DNA from: Aureobasidium sp. EXF-3400
Taxonomy: Eukaryota; Ascomycota; Dothideomycetes; Dothideales; Saccotheciaceae
DNA: 64,000 nt
Assembly: GCA_024195585.1 (NCBI GenBank)
Contig: SWBL01000091.1
Coordinates: forward strand, 62,001-126,000
Direction: 5' to 3'
Shown here piece by piece: positions 45,673 through 57,814 of this stretch. The position numbers were made by a program, and so were the translations under genes. Within the stretch, counting starts at the first letter, position 1; every line of letters begins with the position of its first letter. The notes under the pieces were generated by a model. It searched no databases, was not told the DNA's origin, and saw nothing but the letters and a program-made list of their open reading frames with translations.

Positions 45673-46162
45673 ATGTCTGGAAAATGGAGCATCGAGGTTC
45701 GCGACAGGCTTGTGACCAGTATGTCCAATATCAAAGCCACGCGGAGGTTAGCACTAACATATCGCAAGATGGACGCCTAGTCGCTGCAAACAACCTACAC
45801 ATGCCCCGGGGAGACAGCAATTTCGCGCTGTGGATCATGAAGCAGCTCGCTGCAGAAGGACGTTGGCACATGGTTGAGCCTTTCCATAACATTGGCGGTC
45901 AAGCGCTCGACATCAGAACGGTCAACCAGAGGTTAGAAGATGGCAACTATGCCAACGCCGCAGACTTCCAGTCGGAGCTGCTGAGCATTCCGACAAAGTT
46001 TCTTACAAAGGGTTTGAGCCGTGCAAGCGAGAAAGCCAGCGATCTCTTACAAGAGCTGCCCACGCTCTTCAAGAGAAGACAGCTGCAGGACACCCTGTTG
46101 ATGAAGAGAACCCAGCAGCAACAACCACCACCACCACCACAACAACAGCAACAACAACAACC

Positions 46163-46210
<48 letters not shown>

Positions 46211-47108
46211 GCAACCAGAACAGGAACCTACTGATTCTAGTTCTTCCCATGCTGCCAATCATGGTCAAGCTGTCTCAGCTGTGGGTGACAATCAAGCTGC
46301 TTCTATTGCGGCTGCCATCAGCCCTCAGTCACCCCCTCCTCTTGCTGAGTCTGCGGTACCTTCTCCGAATCATCGACGTTCCCTTAGCATTCGCCCCGCC
46401 GATCGATCTGCAACTTCGCAGATTCAAACTCAAGCCGGAGAAGCTCAGACTAGTGGCACAGGCGCTACCGAACAGGAGACCAATAGTGGCGACAGTGTCC
46501 CTGATCAAAGTGTCGTCGAGCAACCAACCAAGCATTCGGCCAAGAGAGCTGCCAGTCCTCAGGATCTTCCAGCCACAAAGAGACCTCGTCAAGATGTCTC
46601 CAGCAGTAAGAGCGTGGGTGCTCAGACTGGCACACAAAGCCTTGCCTACATCCCTGCTCTTCACAATGCCATCGAAGCAGCAATCGTCAGAGAGGCCCGT
46701 GTGGTTGCAGAGATGCAGAAATCCACCAACTTGGAAGGAGATAGGAAGAAGTTCTTGCAGCGCGCATCGCTCACCAAGAGGCAGAAGGTCAGAGAAAGCA
46801 TTGAAGGAGAGCTAAAGAAGGATCATGTCAGGGCCGTTGCAGCATCCATGCACGAGGAGATCCGCAAGGCCTCCATGGGTATTCTGGACCGTCTCATCGC
46901 AGAGGAAGCCGAGCACAAACAACAGGAGATCTCTGACAAGCAGCAGAAAGAAATTGACCAGCTGAAGTGGACGGTTAATGATCAGCAACACACCATTGAT
47001 GAGCAGCAGAAGCTCATTGCCAGCCTGCAACAGAACGAGCAAGCAGATGAGACCATGGAGGAGGAGACCATAGAGGAGGCCAGAGCCGGCAAGAAGAAAC
47101 AGCACTGA
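45673..47108 (+). CDS. polyglutamine protein with a bromodomain-like fragment
   Basis: Two exons: 45673-45718 (MSGKWSIEVRDRLVT) and 45769 or 45781 to 47108, giving about 457-461 residues. The intron has a perfect GTATGT donor at 45719 and a CTAAC branch site, with two usable acceptors 12 nt apart (45768, 45780). The upstream in-frame sequence has only a TTG start, so the spliced model is preferred. The part FHNIGGQALDIRTVNQRLEDG followed by YANAADFQSEL resembles the first half of a bromodomain (the DLxTIxxKLxxGxY region), but the rest of the fold is not evident. A Pro/Gln tract ends in 15 uninterrupted CAG codons. Then come a Ser-rich segment with a basic patch (SAKRAASPQDLPATKRPR, probable nuclear signal) and a C-terminal coiled coil. 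A nuclear chromatin-related role is inferred, not shown. Confidence 0.72.
46164..46208 (+). repeat. (CAG)15 trinucleotide repeat in coding sequence
   Basis: Fifteen perfect CAG codons encode 15 Gln, preceded by mixed CAA/CAG and CCA codons. An uninterrupted CAG run is prone to length change. Confidence 0.95.
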
Positions 47109-47682
47109 ACTGTATGTTATTTGCAGTCATGTTTCGTAATGCGCGACGCGCAGAAGAGCTGACTTGATTGATAGCACGACTCCGAACCGTCAAACGCGGC
47201 GGGAAATGAGCGTCTCTGGAATACTGAGATATCAGGCGGAGGCGGGCTCTATCAAGCGCATCAAGGAGGCGGCATAGCAATTGCTACAGCGCTGCCACCT
47301 CAATGAGCATGCAAGCACGGAAAATTATACAATCGAATGCACGAAGAATAATCGGAAGGTAGTGATGGAAAGGACGGGCAAACAAGCAGATGAAGGGCTA
47401 ATTAAAGGCAACGAGATGGAGACCTGCAACTGCCATCACATGCTTGTCTCTGATGAGCGCTTTAACAATTCCTGTTATCCATAAAAATGCACGAAACAAA
47501 GTCGGAAGGAGGTATGGGAGCACGAGCAAGCAAGCGCGATCGTCAGGAGATGTCATCCATGTTTTTCTGGGGAAGCCGTGACACAACGATCGTCATAGCA
47601 AACAGCAAACCTTCAATTGCACTTTCTCTCTCTCTTTTCCACTCCAAACTCCCAAACACTTCAATAAGCATTGAGAAGATAC
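47109..47682. other. intergenic region upstream of the pyridoxamine-phosphate oxidase gene
   Basis: These 574 bp hold the 3' end of the polyglutamine gene and the promoter of the next gene, including a CT-rich stretch at about 47620-47645. I see no other feature. Confidence 0.45.
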
Positions 47683-48492
47683 ATGCGGCGCTACTGCAAT
47701 TTCCTCACAATCTCAATCCGTCGCTGCCCACTCAAACCTCTACCACGCATGGCTCTCTACAACAGCCCCGGCACCAACACCACCGCAATGTCTTCCTCTT
47801 CCACCGCACCCAATAAACGCATCTTCGCCCCTGGCGGCACAAACGACTCTCAGCAAGCCCAACAATACACAAAAGGCAGCTTGGACGCCTCCCAACTGGA
47901 CGCCAACCCTCTGACTCAATTCGACATTTGGTTCCAACACGCCAACGCCGAAAAAGTGCATCAGCCAGAGACAGTCACACTGAGTACCGCCGAACTACCA
48001 TCGGGCAGGGTTAGTGCGCGAATGGTGTATTTGAAAGAGTTGGATGAGAGGGGGTGGGTGGTATACAGCAATTGGGGCACAAGCAGGAAAGCAAGCGATG
48101 TGAAGAGCAATCCTCATGCTAGCTTGACTTTCTGGTGGCATGAGTTGGAGAGACAGGTCAGAGTCGAAGGAAAAGTGGAGAGGATGACTAGTGAAGAGAG
48201 TCAGGTCTACTACGATACGCGCATTCGAGGCAGCAGGCTGGGTGCTTGGGCCAGTCAGCAGAGCAGTGTCTTGAGCAGTCGTGAAGAGCTGGAGAAGCAA
48301 GTTGAAGATGTGGAGAAGCGATTCGATGGTCAAGACAAGATTCCTGTCCCTGAGTTCTGGGGTGGTATCAGGATCGTACCCGAGATGGTTGAGTTCTGGC
48401 AGGGAAGACCCAGTCGCTTGCACGATCGCTTTAGATACACAAGGGATGAGAACACTGAGTCTGGTTGGAAGATCGACAGATTGAGTCCTTAA
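47683..48492 (+). CDS. pdx3: pyridoxamine 5'-phosphate oxidase
   Basis: Single exon, 269 residues from the first ATG at 47683. The FMN enzyme oxidises pyridoxamine- or pyridoxine-5'-phosphate to pyridoxal phosphate, the last step of vitamin B6 activation. Family motifs in order are DPxTQF-like ANPLTQFDIWF, GRVSARMVYLKELDERG, VVYSNWGTSRKASD (FMN phosphate contacts), ASLTFWWHELERQVRVEG, RGSRLGAWASQQSSVL, and the C-terminal dimerisation block FWGGIRIVPEMVEFWQGR with SRLHDRFRYTR. The first 40 residues are Arg-rich (MRRYCNFLTISIRRC) and could be a mitochondrial presequence. Internal Met codons (MALYN, MSSSS) are alternative starts for a cytosolic form. The upstream in-frame TTG is not a likely start. 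Confidence 0.94.
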   Translation: MRRYCNFLTISIRRCPLKPLPRMALYNSPGTNTTAMSSSSTAPNKRIFAPGGTNDSQQAQQYTKGSLDASQLDANPLTQFDIWFQHANAEKVHQPETVTLSTAELPSGRVSARMVYLKELDERGWVVYSNWGTSRKASDVKSNPHASLTFWWHELERQVRVEGKVERMTSEESQVYYDTRIRGSRLGAWASQQSSVLSSREELEKQVEDVEKRFDGQDKIPVPEFWGGIRIVPEMVEFWQGRPSRLHDRFRYTRDENTESGWKIDRLSP

Positions 48493-48630
48493 ACATCAGG
48501 CAATATATATGTCTGTCTTGTAATAGAGATTAATATATGTCTATGATATGGTCCGCCTATCTGTATCTCATCGCTTATGTCTGTCACAATACTAAAGACA
48601 GCCCAAGCAGAGTCTATCACTTCTTCTCAC

Positions 48631-50473
48631 TCAAACGTTATCTTTCTCCTTCATGGTCTCTACCATATCAGTAGACTCCCTGACCTTACCGCCACGCAAG
48701 CCAGTCTCCGGATCTATGATGGAATTGCCACGACTACCAGAGACATAAGTCGGGTTTCCTGCTTGGAACTCCGCAAAGTGCTTCTCTGCGTCCCAAGCAA
48801 AAGGCGTCGAGGCCGAGAAGAGAATGTTGACCTCTTCCAGTGTGCGTTGATTAGTCTCTGGGAGGAACATGTAAACTAACGGTATCGAGAAGACGTTCGA
48901 CGCGGCAAAGATGTAGAAAGTCTTCTCTCCGATGTTGTCGAACATGACGGGGCAAAGAAGAGTGAGCCAGCCGTTGCCAATGGACCAGCCGACAACTCCC
49001 CAAGCATTTCCTTTGGCTCTGACCTCCAGAGGGAAAATTTCGGCAGGGATCAACCAGGGGACGGTCAGCCAGGTTGCACCGAAGACTGCGGTGTAGATGA
49101 AGGTGAAACTGGCGGCTGCAGCTCCATATCTCGCAGCCAAGGCAGTGTTTCCACTGTTGGCAGCATTGATACCACCGCGAGACATTCCGCCGATCAAAAA
49201 CATGGAAATGGCTTGAGCCACAGCACCCCAGTAAAGAGTCCATCTTCTACCAATCCTGTCAAGAGTGAAGACACAAACCAGAGTGGCAAGCATGTATGTA
49301 GTATCGTTGAGACCAGACAACCAACCACTCTTTTGCGCATCGTATCCAGCAATGCCAAAGATGGTAGGGGCGTAGACAGTGATACCAGCGATACCACACC
49401 ATTCCTGAAGAATCTGCAGCCAGATAACAATCTGTACTCTGCGACCAGTGTGCAGACTTCCGGAGCTTCCGTGACCAAAGTCCAGTAGCATTCTCCAGTA
49501 CGTGTTTTGCTTTGAGGTGCTTCTTTCCAGCTGTACGATGTTGATGATATCCTGGAACTCAGCTTCGGCTCTGATCTTGTCTTCTCCTTCGTCGCCGCGA
49601 AGACGGGCGAGGATGTGTCTTGCTTCCTTGTCGCGACCGACCTTGCAAAGCCAGCGCGGCGATTCGGGGAAGAACCAGATGATGCCGAAGAGCACGAGCA
49701 GAGGAATAATTTGGAACTGTTGATCTAAGTCAGTATGCAGTTGCCAGAATAACATGCTTAACACTCACAGCAATAGGGAATCGCCATTGGAAAGCTCCGC
49801 GTCCCCCATCGATAAAAGACAAACCAAACTCCAACCAATATGCCACAGCGACACCGAAAATGTTGAGTGTGAACTCGATGGCAATGAACTGACCACGCGA
49901 GGTATGATCAGCGGTTTCTGTACTCCATACTGGCACGATCTGTTGCAATCGTCAGAGAAAATCTGGCCCCTCTAGCAAAAAAGTCACTTACGGCATTAAG
50001 AACACCAGTACCGATACCATTGACCGTACGCGCACAGATCATCCAGACGTGATTCTGAGCAGAGCACTGAAGAGCTGCTCCTAGAATTGCCCAGATGGCA
50101 CCAAGTGCGATAGTGCGGATACGGCCAACTCTGTCTCCCACCCAGCCGCCGAGGAAGGCTCCAAACAATGTTCCAAGATAGTAGACGGCGACAATACCTC
50201 CTTGCAGAAGACTATCATCTACAACGACCCTTCCAGTAGCCTCATCAACATGTCCAAAGCCCATGAGTTGAGCATAGTCGGCGGATGTGTTGACACCACC
50301 CATCATACCTTGGTCATAACCTACACTTCACATCAGTACCATCACTATCCAGATTCCATTGACATCCACTTACCAAAGAAGAAAATAGACAGCGCAGCAG
50401 CAGAGGCGATGGCATTCAAGAGACTTTTCTTGTATAGCACATTTGCTATACGAAATCCCGACAACTGATCCAT
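48631..50473 (-). CDS. major facilitator superfamily sugar transporter
   Basis: Four exons (50473-50374, 50320-49992, 49939-49769, 49716-48631) give 561 residues with 12 predicted membrane helices. It belongs to the sugar porter family, which moves monosaccharides across the plasma membrane, usually by proton symport. Signature motifs are FFFGYDQGMMGGV in helix 1, GGWVGDRVGR in loop 2-3, PESPRWLCKVGRDKEA after helix 6, QEWCGIAGITVYAPTIF in helix 7, DRIGRRWTLYWG in loop 8-9, and PETNQRTLEEV after helix 12. The cytosolic tail (about 60 residues) is polar. The substrate cannot be read from sequence. The start MDQLSGFRI at 50473 is supported by the splice that creates GYDQG. Its 3' end faces the pyridoxamine-phosphate oxidase gene across 138 bp. 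Confidence 0.93.
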
Positions 50474-51607
50474 AATGGGGATGACAGAGTAAAACCCCTC
50501 GTCTCCAGTGTATTATATCCTTTATATCCAGAGAAAGAAGAAATGTCCGAACGGGCGTGTTGGTTGGTGACTCAAAAACTCCTTAGTTGAGTAAGTTTGA
50601 TCACCTTTCGAACAACCACAGCTATCAAGGAAAGCAAAGCAGCAAACAAGCCCTCTCGGAAAGAAACAGCGACGGACGTGCCTGCTATATGGACTGCAAG
50701 CAAGGCCTTCACCCCGTCGGCTCACTACCTCACCGGGTAGCATCAATAAACACCCATGGGGCCACAGACATCATTAGCAGCATCCTTCACCGCGGCCAAG
50801 ACGTCCAAAACCAGTATCCCGGAGCGCATGCATATGCTCCACAACTCCAGCTTTCTCTCCAACTGGAGAAACAAGAGTGGATACTCAGGGCGACGATCTC
50901 CTGGCCTCGTGAGACATGCCGAGTCACGTCTTGGCAATGCAAATTGCTTGCAGTTGCAGCAGATTTTCTTGGTTCGAGTTTGGCAAGCCTCTTCTTCTTT
51001 CAAGCATTTTTTGATAGGTTAACGGGAGGCGTTTCGGAAGGCTTTTTTGGCTTGAGGTTGCACTCGGGATGACGATGCTGTGGTTGCGGTCCGCTTGTTG
51101 TGCCAGTATTGAGGGTTTGGAGGTACAAGTACTCTACACTCTTCAATCATCCATCACACACCTGTAGAGTAAACAAACCAGTTTATCCACAACATCACTT
51201 CATTTTCAAAACTGTTCGAACAGACAGACCTTTGTAACCGGATGTAATCTCAAAAACGAGTCAAGACAAGTCATGCGATTCCTGCAGACAAGCAAGCTTT
51301 CAACGAAAGGATCGACAGGGCAAAAGGCAAACGCGATTTCTTCCGACGTTGCACATCCTTCTACAACAGGAAATTCGAGGTGTCATTTTCGGTTAAATTG
51401 GTAGAATAGGTAGAACCCCATGTGAGAGAGAGCAAAATAACCCGGATATGATTTGTTCAATGAAGCTGAGAATGCTCGATATATCTACATGCAATCGCTA
51501 AAATCCTAATTTAAGATGCTGGTGGGAAAATGCTTCTGCTAACAAACAAGAAAGAAAAAGAAGACTGTGGTATCATAGCAATCATGTCAACGCCGCACCA
51601 AAAACAC
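50474..51607. other. gene-free stretch
   Basis: These 1.1 kb hold the transporter promoter and the mlh1 3' end. A 161-codon plus-strand frame (50587-51072) opens with TTG and has no recognisable domain or splice support, so I leave it uncalled. Confidence 0.45.
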
Positions 51608-53940
51608 TCAACATCGCTCAAACACGCGGTACAGTCCTTTGAGATCTGCCACCTCGATGACTGCTTTTCTTAGACTCTTTGTTGCGACCAGCCTTGTTCT
51701 GAAGGCAGGGAACATGACATTCTCGATTGATCTTTCGAGCTGAGCCCGGCGTTTGGTAGCTTCTTCTTGTGCTCCTTGAGATGCCTCTGCAGTTACAGAT
51801 GCGACTGGCAAAGCCTCAGGCGAGTAGAACGATGCCAGCTCGCGCAGGAAGCTGTCGAAACAATCCTTTTCGTCGTCCCAGTTCACATGGGGACCAAGTC
51901 GAAGCAAGAAGGTTGGGAGCTTGGCCAGACAGGGCATATAACCCTTGAGCATCAGAGGGATACTTAGCAGCTCGCCATTCTCAGAGATGTCAAGCGCAAA
52001 ATACTCGTTGAGCATACCTCGACTCTGCACTAGCTGGTCTAAAGTCACTTGCACGACCTCATTCCAGTCTAGCTCTTGATCATCGATGGGTGTTCGAGAA
52101 CGCTCATACTCCGCTCCTATGCGTAAGAGATCTGCGATGCTCAAGGGTACTCTGAACTTGATGGTGCCAAAGTTGCTGAAGTCTGAAAGACCGACTTGGT
52201 AAAAGAACTCCGCACTGATCATGCCGTAATCAACCAAGAATAGCTTGACTCCTGATTGAATTGCAGCAATCCTCTTGGAAGTGTCAACTATGCCCACGAA
52301 AGTGAGATTCTCGAACACGTCGGACAAGGAACTGTGGATCTCATCCCGCACAGTGGCACGAAGCTCCTTGATTGAGGTAAGCCGGATTGTGGTATGTTCC
52401 TTTTCAACAAATTCATACTCTGCTTCTTCGGCAGGACCTCCTTGGCCTTCTGCCCTACTTCCCTTGCTCGGCGAAGAAGACAAGGTAGGAGGAAGCATGG
52501 AAGTGATCTTACGAATACGGGAGTCCGTTCTTACAAGATTATTCTCGTATGGTTTCGGGGCTGTACGTGAGGTCGTGGATTTAGTGGAGCCTGTGCTGTC
52601 CATATGCTGGAGTAAAGGGGTTGAGAATGACAATTCGGGCTGAGTTGAGGCTGCGGGGGTCATCGGTGTTGTTGTCTTCTTCGGCCCCAACAACGATTGT
52701 GTCATGAACGTGCGGCTGGTATCGACTGAACCCAATCTGGTGCGAACCTCGTCACAGATGATCTCAATGATCTCCTCTTCATTCAGGAAGCCCACCTCAC
52801 GCTTCGTTGGATGCACATTGACATCAACTCTGGCGGGGTCGATATCAAGACTCAAGTAGACGAACGGCTTTCCGCCTTTTGGTAAGAAAGGTGCGTAAGT
52901 CTGGTCAATTGCTTTGCGAATTGCCGTCGATTCGACTGAGCGGTGGTTGATGAACAGCAAGAAGGTAGACTTTTTCGCTGAATAGTTGGCACTGCTGATG
53001 AGACCTTCTGACTTGAATCCCCAACGATCGTTGGCGACCTCGAAAGATACCAGATCATTTGCCACTGCGCTATTGAACACAGTGCGGATGCGGTCGACCG
53101 TACTAAGGTGGCTTTGCACATTGAGACTCGTTCCAGCTTCGCCATGTTTCTTGCACGAGAATGCGACACCTTTGCAATGGACAGAGTATTTGCCAATGAT
53201 GTCCAGGATCTTGGCGTATTCTTCACTGCTAGATCTGAAAGCTCGTCTGCGAGTCGGTACGTTGTAGAACAGATCTTCAACCTGTAGAATGTTAGCGTTG
53301 TTAAAATGGCGACACGATATATTACTTACTGTGATCTGAGTTCCTTGTTTGCCCGCACAAGGTTTGGGGTCTGCAGATTGTCCAGGCTTTGGTGGTGTAA
53401 GGTTTTCATTTGTGTAGTAAGCCTTCCACGCACAACTCGACTCTCGTGTCTTGGTAGTGACGGTAAGATGTGCGATATGACTGATACTGGCAAGCGCCTC
53501 GCCACGGAAGCCATATGTGCCGATTGAAGTAAGATCTTCGAATTCCTTGATCTTGGAAGTCGTATGTCGCTGACACAGCAAAGGCAAGTCGGCTTTCTGT
53601 CTGATGGTCAGAACTGGTAACGAGTATCGAGATAACACTTGATTGTCCTTACGTTGATACCATGGCCGTTGTCGCTGATCTGTAGCAGTTTTAGTCCTCC
53701 ATCTTTGACAAGAATTTCGAGCATGGTCGCTCCAGCATCGACAGCATTTTCGATGAGTTCTTTCAAGGCATTCCAGGGGGAGACGATGATTTCTCCAGCA
53801 GCAATCTTGTTGACGACATCTTGGTGGAGGGCACGAATGGGCGGCGGTGCTCTGTTGAAGGCTTCGTCTGCAGTTCTTTTCGTGCCGCGGGTCGGCGACG
53901 GACTGCGACCAGTCATTTCGACATCTTCAGTGTCCGCCAT
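51608..53940 (-). CDS. mlh1: DNA mismatch repair protein Mlh1
   Basis: Three exons (53940-53653, 53596-53330, 53281-51608) encode 742 residues. Mlh1 is the common subunit of MutL heterodimers (with Pms1, Mlh2 or Mlh3) in nuclear mismatch repair and meiotic recombination. The N-terminal GHKL ATPase shows [35 protein letters not shown] joined by splicing to [16 protein letters not shown], and [12 protein letters not shown]. The transducer domain has [15 protein letters not shown] polar linker (about residues 350-480) precedes the C-terminal dimerisation domain. The protein ends YRVFERC, the conserved Mlh1 C terminus that contributes to the endonuclease site of its partner. A 32-residue acidic N-terminal extension precedes the ATPase. 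Confidence 0.97.
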
Positions 53941-54160
53941 TGCATATGGTCAAGTTCAGAATACCGTTGTCGCAAGACTAGGATAATAGGGTGGAAAGTG
54001 CTCTGGGCAGACGCGTTCGCTTGCGTCACAATCACGAAAACGTCGCGTGCACGGGGTCCTGATTGCCTGATTAGGTGGGTTGAGTGCAAACCTTCACGAG
54101 AACAGTAGACAATTGTTGATACATAAAAATTTATATTCATCGACCGACTCAGACTTGATG

Positions 54161-56998
54161 TCATGTCCTGTGTTCTAATTCTAGGTCATCGTTCCTTGCT
54201 GCTGCTCGACCCTCAGCTGACGTCTCGCTCCTCGGCGTTATACCTGCATCAGAATTGGACGGCAACCGAACATGACGACTTTTTCGCTTTATGAAGGAGA
54301 GTCGACTGTTGATCCAACCAGCCGTCTTTCTGATGATGTTCCACAGTCGATCTTGTGCTTCTCTCAGAGCAGAATCATCTTTGGGATTCTCATGTGCTTC
54401 CGCTTGGAATTGATACTTGAGACAGTCTTTGACCGTGATGAGACCTGTAAGTCTACCACGATATTCAACAAGAATTACTCGAGGTCCGAGTTTCTTGAAG
54501 AGTTCCATGACAGTCTCTAGAGGAAGGCGAGGATGAACTGTGATGGGAGTCGCATCGATGAACTTGCTCAGGTCCACAATCCCCTGATTTGATGTCGCAC
54601 TCAAATAGTCTAAGTGAACCGCCGGGTTTGGCGTGGATGGGGTGACCGGTACATGCCCAGCGACAGGAGCGAAGAAGCATTTCGTGCGTGGTGTGGCCAT
54701 CTGGTCACGTCTGGCTCGGTCAAGAGCATAACGAAGCTCGGTACGGCCAGCATATCCGACTAGCATCATTGAGGTTGCGTCTTCGACAATTGGATAGCCA
54801 GAATACTTCGTATCATCCAACAGCTTCTCAATGTCTCGAACTTCCAGACCAGAGACAGGCAAGGCTTTCAGTTCGCTAGTCATGGCTGTGGAAACAGGTA
54901 CACCAAATGCGTGGTCCTCTTTGTTGTCCAGGAATGGCATACCATTGAACCAGATCATCCGGTCTGCGATGCCTCCCTTGCCGAAGCGGTCACTAACCGC
55001 TTTCGTGACACCGACAACGATCTGTAAAGAGAGTCAGCGTGATGAACAATGTGCAGGTGGTTGCTTTGAACATACCATGGTGGGTAGGATATAAGTCAGG
55101 GCTCCTGTCAGTTCAAACATAATGACAACGACAGAGACGGTAATGTGCATAATTCCAGACAGAGCAGCAGCAGCGCCCAAGAAAGCATACGTGCCCGGGG
55201 TGATACAGGGCATGTCGGGTTGACAAGCTGAGAAGAATGCAGCATTTGGGAATGCTTGTTGCATGGCTTGAACCAAGATACCCACCATGCGACCGAAAGA
55301 TGCTCCGATAGCCATGGAAGGCACAAAGATACCTGCGGGTACTTTGCATCCGTAAGAAATAATGACGAGGAAAGTGCGGAGAACTGTAGCTATGAGGAGA
55401 GATAGGACTGATGTCCAGCGATTTTGACGACTGTTTGTGGTCAGAGAGGTGACAATTCATCACAAGATTCTTCCAACTTACTCGCACAAGCCATCATAGT
55501 CGTGCCCTCCTTCACATTCGAGGAAGAGGATCTCCATGCTCTCTGTCATGTCGATTCGCAAGAACTTATTTGGATAGCACAGAATGGCTGTCGCCGTAGC
55601 GAGAATGGTGGCTTCAAGAATAGGGTATTGGCCGAGATAACGCTTTCGAAATGCTTGCATTCGAAGGTTCCATTTGATGACCAAGGCACCATAAAGACCG
55701 CCGAAAATGCCAAGAATGATGTAGAAGAAGATTTCGAAGAAATGCCACTGCCGATCGTAGCTTACAGTAAACATGACGAGTTGACCTGTACGGAAGGGAT
55801 TCATAGCCTGGTAATCGTGAGCTTGAGATAATATCGCGAAGAAGGACATAGACTTACAGAAAGTACTGCAGTTGCTACCAGAGCACAAAAGTAACTTCTC
55901 CATAGAGTCTTGAGCGGAAAGTAGTTTGACATTTCCTGATCGAGTGGTTAGCTATGAGGTAATACACTGGAGCAATAATAGTCGACTTACCTCAAGAGAG
56001 AAGAGGACACCTCCAATAGGACTTCCGAAAGCCACAGCGACACCAGCAGCAGCACAAGCACTGAGAATTTCCCTAGTCTTTGCAGCATTCCGGCGATACT
56101 TGTCAAAGAAGCGGGAGATGACATTGCCTGTGCACACGGCGTAGTGAACACTTGGGCCCTCCTTACCAACGGACAAGCCAGAAGCAATAGCAAGAGGAAG
56201 GCCGATGGACTTGATGAGCAGTGTCCAAAAGCCGAGGAAGCCTTTCATGACGAAGCCTGCAATGATGCATTTGATCTCGGAGATACCAGAGCCGGCAGCG
56301 TAAGGAGCATAAGATTTGACAAGGCGGGCGGATGTAAAGGCAAAGACGGTCTTTGTATAGGATCAGAACATGGCAAGAAGGTTGAGCGAGGAGCAGAGCT
56401 TACGGAGAAGAGAATGTATATTATATAGCGGAAAATGACATGAGAGCTCCAAGCCCGCCATTCTGCACAGCCTTCGAGGCGTCAGTACAGGGTACGTTGA
56501 AGGAATCGAGGTATACCAACCTTCCTCAGCACCCCAGCAACAGAAGCTCTCGTTTAAGTAGAAAGCAGTTGTACAGTGACCCAATTTGATATCGGACAAC
56601 CACTCGGTGATTATGTTCAAGAAGGCAGCATTCAGACCAATGGCAGTACCGATCAGAGTAACGACCAACCATGCCTGGCCAGCATCATAGGCATCCCATA
56701 ACCTCCTTCTCCAGCCTAGACGACCTTCCCTTTGTTGGAAACCAGCTCTTTCTTGTCGCTTGGCCTTGCGCCGCTGCTGTTCTCTAGCTGCATCCCTAAC
56801 CCAGTCTATTGTTGTAAAGTCCTCATAGCGCTTGATCTCATCAATCTCATCGGCGACGACTTGATCCTCGGGGTTGACGCGAGTGGTATCTCCTTGTTCG
56901 GCGGCCGAAAGCGAGAGAGCCGAAACTCTGCGATTGAAGGAGCGCAAGGAGGCCGAGGGCGCCAGCGAGGGACGGCGAGAGGGCGGACGAGAGTTCAT
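54161..56998 (-). CDS. CLC-family chloride channel or Cl-/H+ exchanger (Gef1-like)
   Basis: Seven exons (56998-56521, 56471-56404, 56350-55991, 55935-55858, 55807-55482, 55430-55076, 55021-54161) give 841 residues. CLC proteins move chloride, usually against protons, in Golgi, endosomal or vacuolar membranes. Selectivity and gating motifs are GSGISE (GSGIPE in most members), GKEGPSVH with the gating Glu (about residue 247), [13 protein letters not shown], and [15 protein letters not shown]. The splice [17 protein letters not shown] is exactly as in Gef1-type proteins. Two CBS domains form the cytosolic C terminus ([20 protein letters not shown] and [21 protein letters not shown]). The tail is basic and Ser-rich. 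It shares a 212-bp bidirectional promoter with the histone-fold gene. Confidence 0.94.
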
Positions 56999-57210
56999 TG
57001 CATGTCTATTGGAAGGTCATGCAGCCATGCGATGGCGTGCGATGCGACGGGTCAACAACAAGTCGAGCAATCCCCAGACCAGACCTCGACCACTTTCGGA
57101 AGGAGCCGTTGTCGCGCGGCTGCTCTTGAAACGCGTCACGCTTCTTTGTATCTTCATTTGTGACCATCAGACACTGCAATTGCAATCACTTGAACACCAT
57201 CACCGTCAAG
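56999..57210. promoter_or_regulatory. short bidirectional promoter
   Basis: Only 212 bp separate the start codons of the CLC gene (minus) and the histone-fold gene (plus), so core promoter elements for both must lie here. No classic TATA box is evident. Confidence 0.6.
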
Positions 57211-57814
57211 ATGCCCTACAACAACACTCCCATCACACCCTCGACCGAAATCACCGGCACCGTCTCCCTCCCGCGTCAGTCTAGCAGAAGATGGGAACTA
57301 TTGTCGCAACTTCTGACATGATAAACAGTCGCCAGAGTCAAGAAGATCATCCATGCCGACGACGACATAAACAATTGCTCAAACAATGCCGCCTTTGCCA
57401 TCACCGCTGCAACTGAGCTCTTCCTACAGTACCTCGTGGAACAGACTCAAAATGTCGTCAAGGCCGAGAAGAAGCCTAGAAGGAACATTCAGTACAAGGA
57501 CGTCGGTGAGTACTATCCAACTCGCTTCCACACGCCACCACCAATCGTTGACTGTCCTCTCAGCCAGTGCAGTCGCTCGTGTAGACAACCTCGAATTCCT
57601 CGCCGACGTCGTGCCCAAGACTGTCAGCTACAAGGAACACAAGGCCAAGAAGCAGAGAGAAGAGAAGGAAGCCGGACAGACTACTCTCCCCATCGTCGCC
57701 TCTACTGCCACCGCTACCGCCACTCTCCCTGCTGCTGCACTCCCTGCTCAGTCCGACCCCGTTCCCGCTCCAGTCCACGCACAGCTCCTCGATCCCATGG
57801 ATGAAACTTCTTGA
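57211..57814 (+). CDS. histone-fold protein, CHRAC1/Dpb3-like
   Basis: Three exons (57211-57274, 57329-57505, 57564-57814) give 163 residues. The histone-fold domain (about residues 18-95) starts SLPLARVKKIIHADDDI, formed by the first splice, and continues with CSNNAAFAITAATELFLQYL and YKDVASAVARVDNLEFLADV, formed by the second. This pattern is that of H2A/NF-YC-type histone folds such as Dpb3 (DNA polymerase epsilon) and CHRAC1 (chromatin remodelling), which pair with an H2B-like partner. PKTVSYKEHKAKKQREEK is a basic stretch that could bind DNA or act as a nuclear signal. The C terminus is rich in Ala, Thr and Pro and probably disordered. Which complex it joins cannot be decided from sequence. 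Confidence 0.88.

Noticed and set aside
45947..46268. Antisense frames rich in Cys, Gly or Leu across the CAG tract
   Set aside because: They are shadows of the CAG repeat read on the other strand.
47671..47682. Four-codon extension of the pyridoxamine-phosphate oxidase
   Set aside because: It would start with TTG; the ATG at 47683 gives a presequence-like N terminus.
50587..51072. 161-codon plus-strand open frame between the transporter and mlh1
   Set aside because: It opens with TTG, has no recognisable motif, and no splice signals extend it. It is more likely chance.
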